A DNA stretch of 64,000 bases from Dendrobium chrysotoxum (taxonomy: Eukaryota; Streptophyta; Magnoliopsida; Asparagales; Orchidaceae): NCBI GenBank assembly GCA_019925795.1, contig CM034300.1, positions 35,575,591 to 35,639,590 of the forward strand, in the 5' to 3' direction. The notes below the pieces were generated by a model. It ran no database searches and was not told where the DNA came from. It saw only the letters and a program-made list of their open reading frames with translations. The translations under genes and the position numbers were made by a program. Numbering within the stretch: the stretch's first letter is position 1; every line of letters starts with the position of its first letter. This document shows, in pieces, positions 1 to 10,537 of the stretch.

Positions 1-1
1 T

Positions 2-514
2 CTGATTTATGGTGAGGTGGAAGGGAATATTCCTAAATCGTATGATGAACCGATACAATCTTCTAGTGAACATACTGAACCATCCCTTGCCATTGTGGAG
101 GGACCATCCCTTGCCATTGTGGAGGGCAATACTATTAGTAATATTGCCAACTTAGTTAATGAATGTGAAAAATTGGTTGAACAAATGCTAACCATCACTT
201 CTACTAAAAATAATGCTATTTCAGAATCTATTAGTCCATGTGTTGTGAACAAAAAAATTCTGGATATGGATTATATGTTGACTACAAATAATTGCACTAA
301 TACTATTTCTTTTCAATCTATTGTGAATGATCAGGATATTGTTACTGTTAGTGAAAGGATCAGTACAGAGAATGTGGGGATTGATAATAACTTGAAGGAA
401 GGTGAATTGGCACTGGTTGTGGAAGAAAATGTGGGACTAGGTTTGAATAGCAATGAAAGTGTAGAGAATGGAGATCTCTTGGAGGAAGGTGAAATTCCTC
501 AAATGGTAAGATAA
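2..514 (+). pseudogene. LINE A ORF1, C-terminal part (cut by window edge)
   Basis: The frame is open from the window edge to a TAA at 512-514, 170 codons. It is the acidic, Asn/Ser/Glu-rich, low-complexity tail that follows the zinc knuckle in LINE ORF1 (gag-like RNA-binding) proteins. The closing LEEGEIPQ resembles the LEEGELAQ stretch in LINE B ORF1 near 18430. A 24-bp tandem duplication (79-102 and 103-126) repeats PSLAIVEG. No domain is visible because the DUF4283 and knuckle part lies outside the window. The first GTG at position 17 is not a real start. Confidence 0.7.
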
Positions 515-699
515 GGCAGGTTGCAAAATGATAATAAGCATTCCTCTAACTTTCATTATTAAAGTGATGCTTTTATTGATACGGAGGATAAGGCCTTTCC
601 TGCTAAATGTCATTAAATTACAAAATGGGATTGGCAGGAAAAGTAATAACTTTATTTTACAATCTGCTAGGAACACCCGTTCGCAAACTTGTTGTTAGA

Positions 700-1696
700 T
701 CTATTTTTCAAGTTTAATTCTAATGCTTGGAATGTTAGAGGCATTGGTTTCCCTTCTTCTCATTTGAGGGTGAACAACTTAAGCCGTATTTATGATGTTT
801 ATATTCTTACTTTACTTGAACCTCTTATTAATGTTTCTAAATTACTTAGTACTACTAAATATTTAGTTTTTAAGCATGCTGTGTCGAACTTTACTAATAA
901 AATTTGGTTGTTTTGGAAGGATCTCGTTCAGATTGATATTATTGGTGATTTTACTCAAGTTATGCATTGTAATATTGAAGTTTTGAATTTGAATTATTGT
1001 ACCTCTTTTATCTAAGCTGCATCCTCTCATATCACTAGAAAAGTACTTTGGGAGAAACTCACTAATTTTTAGAGCATCTGTAATTTTCCTTGGCTTGTGC
1101 GTGGTGATTTTAACACCATCTCTAATCCTTCTGAGCATATTGGGGGTTCCACTCCTATATATCATGCTATGGAGGATTTTAATAATATGATTATGGATTG
1201 CAATTTAATTGATATTAGTTTTCTGGTAACAAATTTACTTGGAACCGTGCTCATTTATGGCAACAGCTGGATCGTATTTTATTTAATGATAGTTGGCTTA
1301 ACTCTGTTAATTCTATTTTAGTGGAGCATCTCAGCAGAATGCTTTCTAATCATTCCCCTTTATTAATTTGGCTTAAGACTAGACATGTGAATTCCTTTCC
1401 TCAATTTAGGTTTCAAAATATGTGGTTACTTCATGACTCCTTTCTGAATGTGATTCAAGAAAATTGGTGTGCCCCTTTGCATCCTGATAACTTTGTCCTT
1501 GGTATGAAAAGATTTTGGTTTAAATTGAAAAGACTGAAACAAATCCTTAATTGGTGGAATCATAATATTTTTAAAAATATCTTTACTAATATCTTAAGTG
1601 CGGAAGATAGAGTTAACACTGTTGAAGCTCTTTGTCAAATGTCTCCTTCTGATGCTAATTTAGTTTTACTTAGAGAGGCTAAGGAGTTCCTCTTTA
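700..1696 (+). pseudogene. LINE A ORF2, endonuclease part
   Basis: This is the N-terminal apurinic-like (EEP) endonuclease domain that nicks target DNA for target-primed reverse transcription. Visible motifs in order are AWNVRGIG (about 724), LLEPLI with the catalytic Glu (about 817), RGDFNTISNPSEHIGG (about 1098), WNR..LWQQLDRILFND and LSNHSPLL (about 1345). The usual SDHSP catalytic Asp is Asn here (SNHSP), so the nuclease is predicted dead. Frames break near 1015 and 1225-1320. The trailing region to 1696 is the linker to RT and is cut by Copia-1 exactly at its CTTTA target duplication. Confidence 0.85.
1692..1696. repeat. Target site duplication CTTTA, left copy (Copia-1)
   Basis: CTTTA directly abuts the TG end of the Copia-1 LTR and is repeated at 12313-12317 after the CA end. 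Copia integrases make 5-bp duplications, so this fixes the element ends. Confidence 0.92.
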
Positions 1697-1947
1697 TGAA
1701 AGTTCATTAGGGATGCTAAGCCCTTATGAATAAGCTCGAGGCTAACTAAGAGGGGGGGGGGGGGGGTGAATTGGTTATTTTAAAAATTCGTAAGCAAAAA
1801 TGATTTAGAAAATCTTTTTAAATGTTTTAAAATATTTACAATTTCATGATGATGTGCAGATATTCAACAATAACAAAATAATAATCAAAATCACACAATC
1901 ATCAAAAGAAAAATATGTACAAAAAATAATTAGAAAGGACACACAAG

Positions 1948-1955
1948 ATTTTATA
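1948..1955 (-). promoter_or_regulatory. TATA box of Copia-1 3' LTR
   Basis: TATAAAAT on the minus strand is conserved at the same place in all five LTRs of this family, inside the block CACTATAAAATYTGGTG in the best copies. Confidence 0.7.
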
Positions 1956-2092
1956 GTGGTTCAGTCAACTTGACCTACGTCCACTCCCAGGAGCCTCCCC
2001 TCCGGGTATTGAACTAACACTAAGTGAATCTCCTTCTGCTCCCATAGCAAGGCAGAGAAGCCTGTACAAAACTCCTTTCCACCAACCCGATG

Positions 2093-2190
2093 AGGCAGAG
2101 AACCCGGACTCCTTTCGCTTCCTCCTAAAGCAAGCAGAGAACCTGGACTCCTTTCGCTTCGTCCTAAAGCAGGCAGAGAATCTTGATCTT
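2093..2190 (-). repeat. 39-bp tandem repeat inside LTR
   Basis: Units start at 2093, 2132 and 2171, a period of exactly 39 bp. Each reads AGGCAGAGAACC on the plus strand followed by a CTCCTTTCGCTTC block. The equivalent array is present in every LTR of the family downstream of the TATA box, so it is transcribed. Confidence 0.8.
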
Positions 2191-2399
2191 CTTAAAGATG
2201 ATACTTCCCCAGAGACACCAAGGATAAGAGACAACAACCGGAGAAGACGACTCAGATCCTTATTTGGAGCAACCTTTGTGAACCCCTCACAAGATCTTCT
2301 CTCTCTCCCAAGCTCTCTCTCTCTCCTTCTCAAGTCTCTCACAAGAAAGGATAGCGGCAAAAGATTTCAATAATAGAAGATAAGAGATCTTAAATAGTA

Positions 2400-3290
2400 G
2401 GGCTCAAAAATTGCCCTAAATTTTAACTAGTCGTCAAATATCATCTAGGATGATCCTTAGATCGTCCTGTATGATCAGTGTAAATCAGCCCCTTTTGTCC
2501 TACATGATCTGGTTCTTCTAGATGATTAAAAGATAATTCTGTTCATATCATTCAGGATGATTCTGTGATTATCTGGGATGATTCTGTAATCGTACGGGAT
2601 GATTAGTTCAAATCAGGAATATCATCCAGAAGATAGCTCGGAACGTCCAGGAGAAAAGCCTGGATGATCTGAAGAAAATGGACTTGATCATCCAGGATGA
2701 TACATATATCGTCCTGTATGATTAATTCAAAAATACCAAAATCATCTTATAGATTCCTTAGGTCGTACAGCCAAACCATGCTGGACGATTACAAAATGAC
2801 CTGATCGTCCCGGACGATATTTTATTATCCCGGTCGATTAGTTCAAAATCAAGAATATCATCCAGAGATTGTTCGGGTCGTCCAGCTGAAATGCTCTGGA
2901 TGGTCAGGATTTCTAATTAATCATCTAGGACGATCTTGCTATCGTCCAGGATGATATGATCGAATCACTCAAACCTTAATTATTTTCCTTAATCACCTGA
3001 CTAATTTAGGCATGATTATAATGGATCGTACAGGATGATACACGTATTATCCAGGACGATTATACTAAATCTCTAAAAATAATATCTTGCGTAACTTAGT
3101 CTAGCGGCTGAGAATTTTTTATTTGAGCATATCATCCTATACGATGGGTGTATCATTCAAGATGATCTTCTTAATCAGACCGACTTAGCATGGTCTCACT
3201 AATTAGGGTTTTTGTTTTCAATGGATCATCTAGGACAATGTGAATATCTTCTAGGATGATCTGAATAAAATTTTGAACAGAAACTCTAAC
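2400..3290. repeat. Palindrome-rich U3 repeats in Copia-1 3' LTR
   Basis: A diverged tandem array of roughly 110-120 bp units is studded with 15-bp near-palindromes (ATCATCC-A-GGATGAT and ATCGTCC variants). Examples lie near 2690, 2935, 3030 and 3230. Palindromic LTR motifs are a known trait of Sirevirus elements. A regulatory role is inferred, not shown. Confidence 0.75.
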
Positions 3291-3533
3291 TCACTAAAAC
3301 TCTCCCCCTGAGTGTGTGTGTGCAAGGTTACTTAGCTTGGGGATCCGTTACATTATACTTGACTCAAAAAAGATGAAAAATTACATTAAACTTGAAAACA
3401 CAAACGGCTGATTCGATCTTAAGCTGGCTTGAATTGTACTTGATCTTGTGAACCTGAAATGTTAGAAACTCAAACAGAAATGAAAAGGTTTTCTATCATC
3501 AAATTTATAGTCCTTAAATCTAGATTTATAACA

Positions 3534-3548
3534 ATCTCCCCCTTTTTT
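3534..3548 (-). promoter_or_regulatory. Polypurine tract of Copia-1
   Basis: On the minus strand AAAAAAGGGGGAGAT directly precedes the 3' LTR. The same 15 nt precede the Copia-2 3' LTR at 29558. It is the plus-strand primer for reverse transcription. Confidence 0.88.
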
Positions 3549-3685
3549 ATGATGTCAAACATTTATTATTTAATCAAAATTTAGTAAATAAATATGGTGA
3601 ATATTTATTATTCAAGACAATGAATATTTCCAATAATAATTTAGAATATTGAACTAAACATTTACAATGACCCACAACATAAACT

Positions 3686-3697
3686 ACTCCCCCTTTT
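3686..3697 (-). promoter_or_regulatory. Second polypurine-tract-like motif of Copia-1
   Basis: AAAAGGGGGAGT on the minus strand, preceded by GATGTC, lies about 150 nt upstream of the true tract. It matches the Copia-2 copy at 29314. Repeated polypurine tracts are a recognised Sirevirus feature. Confidence 0.65.
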
Positions 3698-3792
3698 GAC
3701 ATCTCAAAAAGGGAAAACACAACATAAACACATTAGAAAGAAAAAAAATAGTATAAAAATAACACAAAATATCAGCAAAAGCAAACAAACTA

Positions 3793-4901
3793 CTAAAAAG
3801 GGGGATCCTGATCAGATGGAGGAGGGGGTGGTGGCTAAAATAGGTTGTGAAGAGTGGCAAACTATTCTCTAAACCAGGACATGTCCTGGTCGTGCTGCTG
3901 CTGCTTCTGGGCTACGTAGGCATTAAAGTGATTGACATCCTCAGCATGTTGCTGCTCCTAGGCAACGACGTAGGCATTAAAGTGCCTCCCACTAGTCAAA
4001 CTAGTGCACCAGGTGATCAAGAGGTGACTCTATATGGAGAGGAGCAGGTGCAATGGGTACAGGAGCAACTTCTTCCTCTTCTCCCTCAACATCCATGCTG
4101 GGCCCCGGATGAAGATGTGTATTGTGAAGAATGTGGAAGGAGTTGTTGGAGTAGAAGGAAGGATTGATATCAACTGTAATCAGATATTACTGATTGTACT
4201 TCATTTTGAGAGAATAGGCAATGATGTGTCCTAAGGCTAGATTTGGTTGTCTCCTGTGGCTCGGATCCCTAATGCTAGTGAGGTGTTCGATGTAGTGAAA
4301 GATGAGGTCAGTTGCATTGAAGTCGCGATGGGCCATAATATAATAGGTAGTCATGGAGAGCAAGGGGGTAATGTGGATGCGGTCTCCAGCCTTTGGAATG
4401 ATGGAGGAGTGAAGGACAAACTAGATTTTCCTTGCATCCTTGACTAGGGAAGAATAGGCATTATCGTGGTAAGGGGCATTGGTGTTTCTAAGAAAATGAT
4501 TGGCGACATTCTAGTTAAAATCAGGATCAGAGAACACAAGATAGAGTTTATCGTCAGTAATGGAAAGTTAGAGAATATCATAAAAATCATAGGTTATTAG
4601 TTCGACAGGACGATGATTAACATAGGAGCGAAGATCGGAGTAAGTAGAGTCGACGTGAAGACTTATAAAGAAAATGCAGAGAAGCTCAGACCTAAACGGA
4701 AAAGCGAGAGTTAGAATGAAGGTGAGGAAAGTGTGGGCAAAAAGGTCAAGTATTGGATACATGAGGATTTGGGGGTTGATAATTTTGGATTGCATGATCC
4801 CCACATTAAGGTTGCACAGGAAGGAAGCCTGATCGGCTGCTTCAGGAAAGTAGGGATCGACACTTCCCCAGGAGAAACTAGCACCCTGATGCCTAGGTCA
4901 T
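3793..4901 (-). pseudogene. Third ORF of Copia-1 (plant-transposon-domain protein), degenerate
   Basis: This broken ORF of about 1.1 kb lies between pol and the 3' LTR. The clearest stretch, near 4400-4190 on the minus strand, contains HSSIIPKAGDR, ITPLLSMTTYYIM and ALGHIIAY. These align residue by residue with the Copia-2 copy (TSIIPKARDR, MTPLLSTVTYLIM, ALGHIISY). The closing part is acidic then Pro-rich (PPPPPP), as in Copia-2. The pattern resembles the domain annotated in many plant retroelements as 'putative plant transposon protein' (recognised from memory, not searched). The ATG at 4901 aligns only loosely with the Copia-2 start. Several stops and frameshifts make it inactive, and its role is unknown. 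Confidence 0.68.
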
Positions 4902-4989
4902 TTGCAACCAGCCGTTAGAATATGATTGGATTAAGGATTGAAATAAGAATGGTAAAAAATGGTGGAGAAAATAGCTATTTAGATAGAGT

Positions 4990-5400
4990 TCATCTAGATC
5001 GTCCAGGATGATCGCATGATCGTCCAGGATGATAGGGTAATAATTGCATCCAGGATGATTGGTCAAAAAGGCGGTCAGATCGTCCAAGACGATCAGATAT
5101 TGTCCAGGATGATTAGACACAGAAATCATCCTGAGGAGATAGGCTGGATAACCTTTGACTAAAGTATCATCCAAGATGATTAGGTGGATCATCCAGGATG
5201 ATATGCAATGAATAAATAGGTCGGGCTGAATTTGAATCATCCAGCTTCTACCATGTGGATCATCTAGGATGATGAGGTGGATTATCCAAGACGATCACAA
5301 ATAATTGGTGCAGATCAGCCATTGGATCAAGATGGGGATGATTTGATCATAACATCTAGGATGATGTACGGATCGTCCAGGATGATGTGACCAAAAAATG
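4990..5400. repeat. Internal palindrome array upstream of the third ORF (Copia-1)
   Basis: About a dozen copies of the near-palindrome ATCGTCCAGGATGAT or ATCATCCAGGATGAT occur at 20-40 bp intervals, separated by unrelated sequence. The same motif fills the LTR U3 but here lies in the internal region, just upstream of the third ORF in element sense. Its meaning is unknown. Confidence 0.85.
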
Positions 5401-6651
5401 AAAAAGATGAAGGATGTAGAGGAATGACCAGGGATCCCAAAGCACACAAAAAAAGAATAAATCAAAATCAATCCAAATCAAGGAAAAGTAGAAATGAGAA
5501 AACAATATTAAAAAAACCTTTTTTTTAATCGATCAGCTCCAGTAGATCAGAATTTTTCCTTAAATTTCAATTCTAAAGCCAATAAGAAGAAAATCAACGA
5601 CGTTGAAATCTAAAAAAGTTAAAAAAATTGATTTTTCTAACTCCTACCTCAGACACCTTACAGGTTCAAATTCCTTTCAAATAAAAGTCTAGTTTAGAAG
5701 AAAAGAAATTAGATTCAAAAAGAGATCCTTTCAAGCCTCATTCCAGAAAAATATCTGATAAAATAGTATTGCAAAGTAAGGAATCATAAATCTGATTTTC
5801 CATCTCAAGCTTTTGAAATTATAAAGTGGTGCATGGATTTCTCTAAGATATTTAAAGATCCAAAATAGAAGAAATCTTATTTCTTTGTGGGCTCATTTTA
5901 TGCCTCTTTTTTAATTTATTTGGTGCTCTTTGTGTATCTTTAAATTTTTCAGACACTTTATGTATCTTTTCAATTTGGCGATATTGAGCATCTTTCAGCT
6001 TTGGGCTCATTTTGTGCCTTTTTTTCTTTTGCAAGCTTGCTTCATTTCATAATCTCTAAATAATCTTAGTTGTGGAATTACCTTCCAGACATAAGAGCAG
6101 AGAAAACCCACTCCCTTCAGTAAGGAGGATCAACTCACAGAACAAAATCATACTCTACATGATTAGTGTAATCACCTGATTAAGAAAGCTTAACAATGAC
6201 TCAATGCTTTGAAAGCACTATTCATATGAGGAAGATTACTGTAGGAAGATAAAATAGATCTCTATTTCAAAAACCAACTTTTTAATTTTGAAGAAGATTT
6301 TTATCCAAAAGAAATAATACACCATTAAAGGAGTTAGAGGAAGAGAAACAATCATCAATGTTTCTTTCCTTTAACTGATTCGAGGTGTAAATCACTGCTT
6401 ATAAGCTTCCAAACAAAAATAAGGCAAAACTCTCAGTCAGAAATCTAGTTTATCAGTACTAGTGAGCAGTGATCTGATTCTGAAAAAAAAAAAAAATAAA
6501 TAAAAAGGAAGAAAAAACAAACACACGAAAATTAGCAAATAAAAATCAGCAGGAAAATAGACGATCTAAAAAGAAACAAATAATCAAATCAAACAAAAAA
6601 CTAAAAGAAAAGTGAAAAGCAGAAAAATTAAGAAATTAGTAATCATCAGAT
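5401..6651 (-). other. Copia-1 spacer between RNase H and the palindrome array
   Basis: No coding potential is supported here. The stretch is A-rich with an A14 run near 6484. It contains a short direct-repeat module at 5880-6020 (minus-strand motif GGCACAAAATGAGCCC and variants) that also occurs in Copia-2 at 28890-29030 but on the other side of the third ORF. Confidence 0.6.
5880..6020 (-). repeat. GCACAAA-type direct repeat module (Copia-1)
   Basis: On the minus strand, units of about 33 bp each contain GGCACAAAATGAGCC, ATACATAAAGTGTC or ATACACAAAGAGC. The best units are inverted repeats (GGC.CA...TG.GCC). The same module lies at 28890-29030 in Copia-2. Confidence 0.6.
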
Positions 6652-8358
6652 TCATGCATTTATGTCAATCACACCTAATCTAGTCCTTAAAATGCTGAAT
6701 GAGTCAAAGGCCAGTGGTTTAGTAAAGATGTCAACCAGTTGATTTTCAGTTGCTATATGGTGTAGCTCAATGTCCCCTTTTGTAACATGGTCCCTAATAA
6801 ACTGATGCCTTATGTCAATGTGTTTGGTTCTTGAATGTTGGATAGGATTCTTAGAGTTACAGATGGCACTAGTGTTGTCACATAGAACTGAAATTGTGCC
6901 AACATGTAATCTTAGGTCCAAAACTTATTCCTCCAACCAAAGGACTTGGGCCACACAACTTCCTAAGGAAATGTACCCAACTTTAGCAGTGAAAAGTGCT
7001 ACAAAATTTTGTTTTCTACTGGACCAGGAGATAAAAGATTGTCCTATGAATTGGCATATTCCTGAAGTGCTCTTTCTACCCACCCTACACCCTATAAAAT
7101 TAGAATCAGAATATCCAATAATCTCAAAAGAAGTGTTGTACTTAGGATACCAGATTCCTAAGGTTGGGGTCCCTAAGAGATATCTAAGGATTCTCTTCAC
7201 TGCAGTCAAGTGGGATTCCTTAGGATAATCTTGAAACCTAGCATAAAGACAAACACTAAATAAGATATCAGGTCGGCTAGCAGTTAGGTAAAGTAATGAT
7301 CCAATTATTCCTCTAAACTTCTTCTGATCAATAGATTTTCCATTTGAATCCATGTCTAACTGGACAGTAGAACTCATGAGAGTGTTTATTATCTTGGCTT
7401 TATCCATTTCATATCTCTTCAAGATGTCCTTAATAAACTTTGATTGATTGATAAAAGTTCCATCATCCATTTAGCTTATACTAAATCCCAAAAAGTAAGA
7501 TAATTCTCCCATTATAGTCATTTCAAACTCCTTACTCATTACTCTAGAAAAATCATCACATAGGTTTTTATCAAAAGATCCAAAAAGTATATCATCAACA
7601 TCGATCTGGACAATGAGTAATACATTCCCTACTTTTCTCAGGAAAAGGGTGGTGTCTACGCTCCCCTTAAAAAACTCTCTTTCTAATAGGAATGTGCTAA
7701 GCCTCTCATACCAAGCTCTGGGTGCCTATTTCAACCATAAAAGGCCTTTTTTAATTTGTAAACATGATTAGGATATTGGGAACTCTCAAAACCTAGGGGT
7801 CACTCTACAAAGACATCTTCCTTTATTACCCCATTTAAAAAGGCACTCTTGATATCCATTTGAAAAAGCTTAAATCCCTTATGACATACAAAGGTTAGTA
7901 ACACCCTAATGGCTTCCAATCAAGCTACTGGGGCAAAGGTCTCCTCAAAATTAATCCCTTCTATTGGTTGTACCCCTTAGCCACCAATCTTTCCTTATTC
8001 CTAACCACCACACCAGCATCATTCATTTTATTCTTAAAAACCCAGTTGGTTCCCACTACACTTTGATTTTTAGGTCTTTCTACTAACTCCCAAACATCAT
8101 TCCTCAAAATTGGTTAAGTTCTTTTTATATAGCTAAGATCCAATATTCATCAGAAAGGGCTTAATTTATGTTGGTGGATTCAATCATTGAGATTAAGGCA
8201 GAATGGTTAACTTCCTTCCTAATTCCATGCCTAGTTTTAACACCTTCAGAAGGGTCTCCTCAGATCAGTTCTTTAGGATGACTCGAAGAATATCTCCAAT
8301 CTCTATGCAAAGTGTTTTGAGGTTCTATCCTTTCCTCGAGATTTGTATTTTTAACTCC
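6652..8358 (-). pseudogene. Copia-1 pol: reverse transcriptase and RNase H
   Basis: The minus-strand RT half (8358-7490) is badly decayed. Recognisable are the catalytic block IDVDDILFGS, where YVDD has become DVDD (Asp pair kept, 7601-7612), and ELSYFLGFSI. RNase H is much better preserved (7470-6925 then 6921-6652). It shows GSLLYLTASRPDILFSV, a SWSSRKQ block, the CDN..AI block, the TKHIDIRHQFIRD block and the closing DIFTKPL. The stop is at the Ala-TGA next to 6652. The enzyme copies element RNA into DNA in virus-like particles. Numerous stops mean no product. Confidence 0.9.
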
Positions 8359-9560
8359 TTAGGTAATCTCTCCTACCCCTTCTTCTTCCTCAACTCTAGC
8401 CTCATTAGGATCAGATTCATCAAACACCACATGAGTAGTCTCCTCCACCACTAATGTCTTCTTATTAAATACCCTAAAGGATTTCCCCACACTTGAATAT
8501 CCTAAGAACACTCCTTCATCAAATTTTGGGTTAAATTTTCCTAAGGATGATTTCCTAATGTTAAGAATGAATACCTTACAGCCAAAGACATGGAGGTGGG
8601 ACAAGTTTGGAGTTCTACCCTTAATGATCTCATAGGGTGTCATATTCAGATTGGATCTGACATTCACCCTATTCAACACATAACATGCTGTGTTCACCTC
8701 TTTAACCCAAAAGTATTTTGGAAGTGAATACTCAGCAAGCATGGCTCTAGCAGCTTCCCCAAAGGTCATGTTCTTTCGTTCGGCTACCCTGTTCTGCTAA
8801 GGGGTCCTAAGAGCTAAAAATTTGTGGCTAATCCCTTGCTCCTCATAGAAGGTTCTAAATTTCTCATTTTTAAACTCCCCACCATGATCACTATGGATGG
8901 TCAAAATCTCACAACCTAACTTCTTCTGAATCCAAGTGGAGAAAGATTTAAATTCATCAAATGACTTAGATTTATGTGATAAAAATCTAATCCAAGTGAA
9001 CCTCAAGTAATCATCAATAATCAAAAATCCATTGACTTTTCCCCCTAAGCTGACAGGCTTCACCACAGGTGGTCCTTAGTGAACTTAAGCTTGAGGACAC
9101 CTCTAACTAAGTCCTTTTGGGTGACTCTTCTAAGGGTTTTCATGCTGGCATGACATAATCTCCTGTGCCATAACCAAAACTCATCAGTAGCAGTTTTTAA
9201 GCAAAATGAAGCAGCACTTTAAATTTTATTTAAATCAAGAATGTAGACATTATTGATCCTCTTGCCCTGTAAAATAGTGTTATTATTTAAGCTTATAATG
9301 CATGTGTTTGCGAGGAACTTGATGTTGAACCCTTTATTACAGAGTTGATTGATGCTGAGCAGGTTGTGTTTCAGTCCATCTACAAGTATTACATTTTTAA
9401 TCAAAAGGTTAATGGAGTTTCTGATTATACCTACACCTACCACTTTCCTGGTGGTGTTCTCTCCAAGAGTGACCTTGCCTCCAGCCCTAGCCTCCAGCGA
9501 AATAAATTGATTTGCATCTCCAGTCATATGTCTTGAGCATCCACTATCCATGTACCACAT
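8359..9560 (-). pseudogene. Copia-1 pol: protease and integrase
   Basis: The protease begins WYMDSGCSRHMTGD at about 9558, and its catalytic DSG (9540-9548) is intact, unlike in Copia-2. The gag-pre-integrase part follows (LKHNLLSINQLC), then the integrase core with DDYLRFTW, HSDHGGEF (second catalytic Asp) and QNRVAERKN (catalytic Glu). Compared with Copia-2, about 110 bp are missing near 9075. This removes the second half of the HHCC zinc finger and the HMDLFGP block with the first catalytic Asp. A TAA breaks the frame just before QNRVAERKN. The C-terminal integrase region (LHVFGCK, EGVFLGYS, NKKTLVVEETTHVVFDE) is clear. Confidence 0.9.
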
Positions 9561-10479
9561 GCTCTCATGAGGTCTTGTGTGAGAGCACCCCTACAAAATC
9601 ATCAAATGTCAGATTTAGGAACCCAAACAAGTTTGGGTTCCTTCTTATAAAAAGAAGAATGCAATATATGTGTGTTGTGCTGTGAAGCATGTAATTTGGG
9701 CCTCCACACCCAATGTCTACTATGGTGAACAGTGCAGGTGTGAGAGATATATCCTAACATGCCATAAGAAAAACATCTAATGTCAGGAAAAGGGTTAACT
9801 AATCTATATGGGTGATAGTGCCTCTTCCTAGGTTTGGATGATACATTCTTTGATGATTTTGAATGAGATTCTTCAAGTGATGGAGGTTTGTAAAATTGTG
9901 CAAATATAGGAGGTGTTTCATTATTCTCAAATGTACTGAATTTTACAGTTAGAAATTTATTTTCTTCTTTGAGACTTACAATTTCAAATTTGAAATAATG
10001 CTCACTAGGTTTTGACTGAACCTAGTGTATATTTCAGATATTGACTCATTAGGTTTCATGCGAAAGAATTCATAGTCATGAAGCAAGATGTTCAATCTAG
10101 ACTGTTTAACTTCAATTGTGCCCTCATATGTGATACATAATCTATCTCAGATTTCTTTGCCAGTCGTACAAGTTGACACATGCATGTAATCTTCAAATTT
10201 TAATGCACAAAAAAAATAGTTCAAACATTTAGCATTTAGTTGTGCTAGATCCCTATCATCAAAAGTCCATTCAGCAAAAGGAAGTTCAGTTTTAATATTA
10301 TTGACAAGTCTAAAAGGTGCTTCATAACCATCTTTAATAAGCTTCCACAAGCGATAATCAATTGATTGTAAAAAGGTGGACATGTGAGTTTTCCAAAAAT
10401 TAAATAGTATGTTATCAAATAAAGGTGGACGAGTAATGGAATAACCTTTAGCAGTATTTCTATTACCAAAGTTAGCCAG
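9561..10479 (-). pseudogene. Copia-1 gag (UBN2-type), degenerate
   Basis: This is the capsid/nucleocapsid gene of the element. The first part reads LFDNILFNFWKTHMSTFLQS and QLNAKCLNYFFCAL, typical of the UBN2/retrotran_gag family of Copia gag. The expected ATG is CTG at 10477-10479, whereas Copia-2 has ATG in the same context (ATGGCTAA). The middle appears deleted. Near 9750-9600 the end of a nucleocapsid is visible, with a ruined zinc knuckle (CFSYGMLGYISHTC, in which the second Cys and the His are both Tyr) and a KEPKLVWVPKS segment typical of SIRE-type gag ends. Confidence 0.78.
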
Positions 10480-10523
10480 GGATCAAATTTAAAAGTTTTT
10501 CAAAACTAGATTTTATGAATACC

Positions 10524-10535
10524 GCTCTAATACCA
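10524..10535 (-). promoter_or_regulatory. Primer binding site of Copia-1 (initiator Met tRNA)
   Basis: On the minus strand TGGTATTAGAGC starts two bases after the 5' LTR and matches the standard plant initiator-Met tRNA primer site TGGTATCAGAGC with one change. It primes minus-strand DNA synthesis and fixes element orientation. Confidence 0.88.
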
Positions 10536-10537
10536 CT

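Larger units (their letters stand above)
1697..3533 (-). repeat. Copia-1 3' LTR (1837 bp)
   Basis: This LTR begins and ends TG...CA and matches 10538-12312 along its whole length with scattered substitutions and small indels. On the minus strand the U3 (about 3530-2390) carries many near-palindromes of the form ATCRTCC-A-GGATGAT. A TATA box lies at 1948-1955, a 39-bp direct repeat at 2093-2190 and a 15-nt G run at 1752-1766 near the U5 end. The polypurine tract abuts it at 3534. The minus-strand open frame at 1965-2360 is only a read-through of the 39-bp repeats, giving a repeated RFSACFR motif, and is not a gene. Confidence 0.92.

Noticed and set aside
1965..2360. 131-codon minus-strand ORF with repeated RFSACFR
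   Set aside because: It is a translation of the 39-bp LTR repeat. Its counterparts at 10841, 30554 and 48996 have different frames and stops.
4990..5400. Regularly spaced short palindromes resembling a CRISPR array
   Set aside because: The repeats are degenerate and unevenly spaced, lie in a plant Copia element, recur in its LTRs, and no cas genes exist.
6812..7228. 138-codon plus-strand ORF
   Set aside because: It is antisense to Copia-1 RNase H, whose minus-strand reading has clear family motifs.
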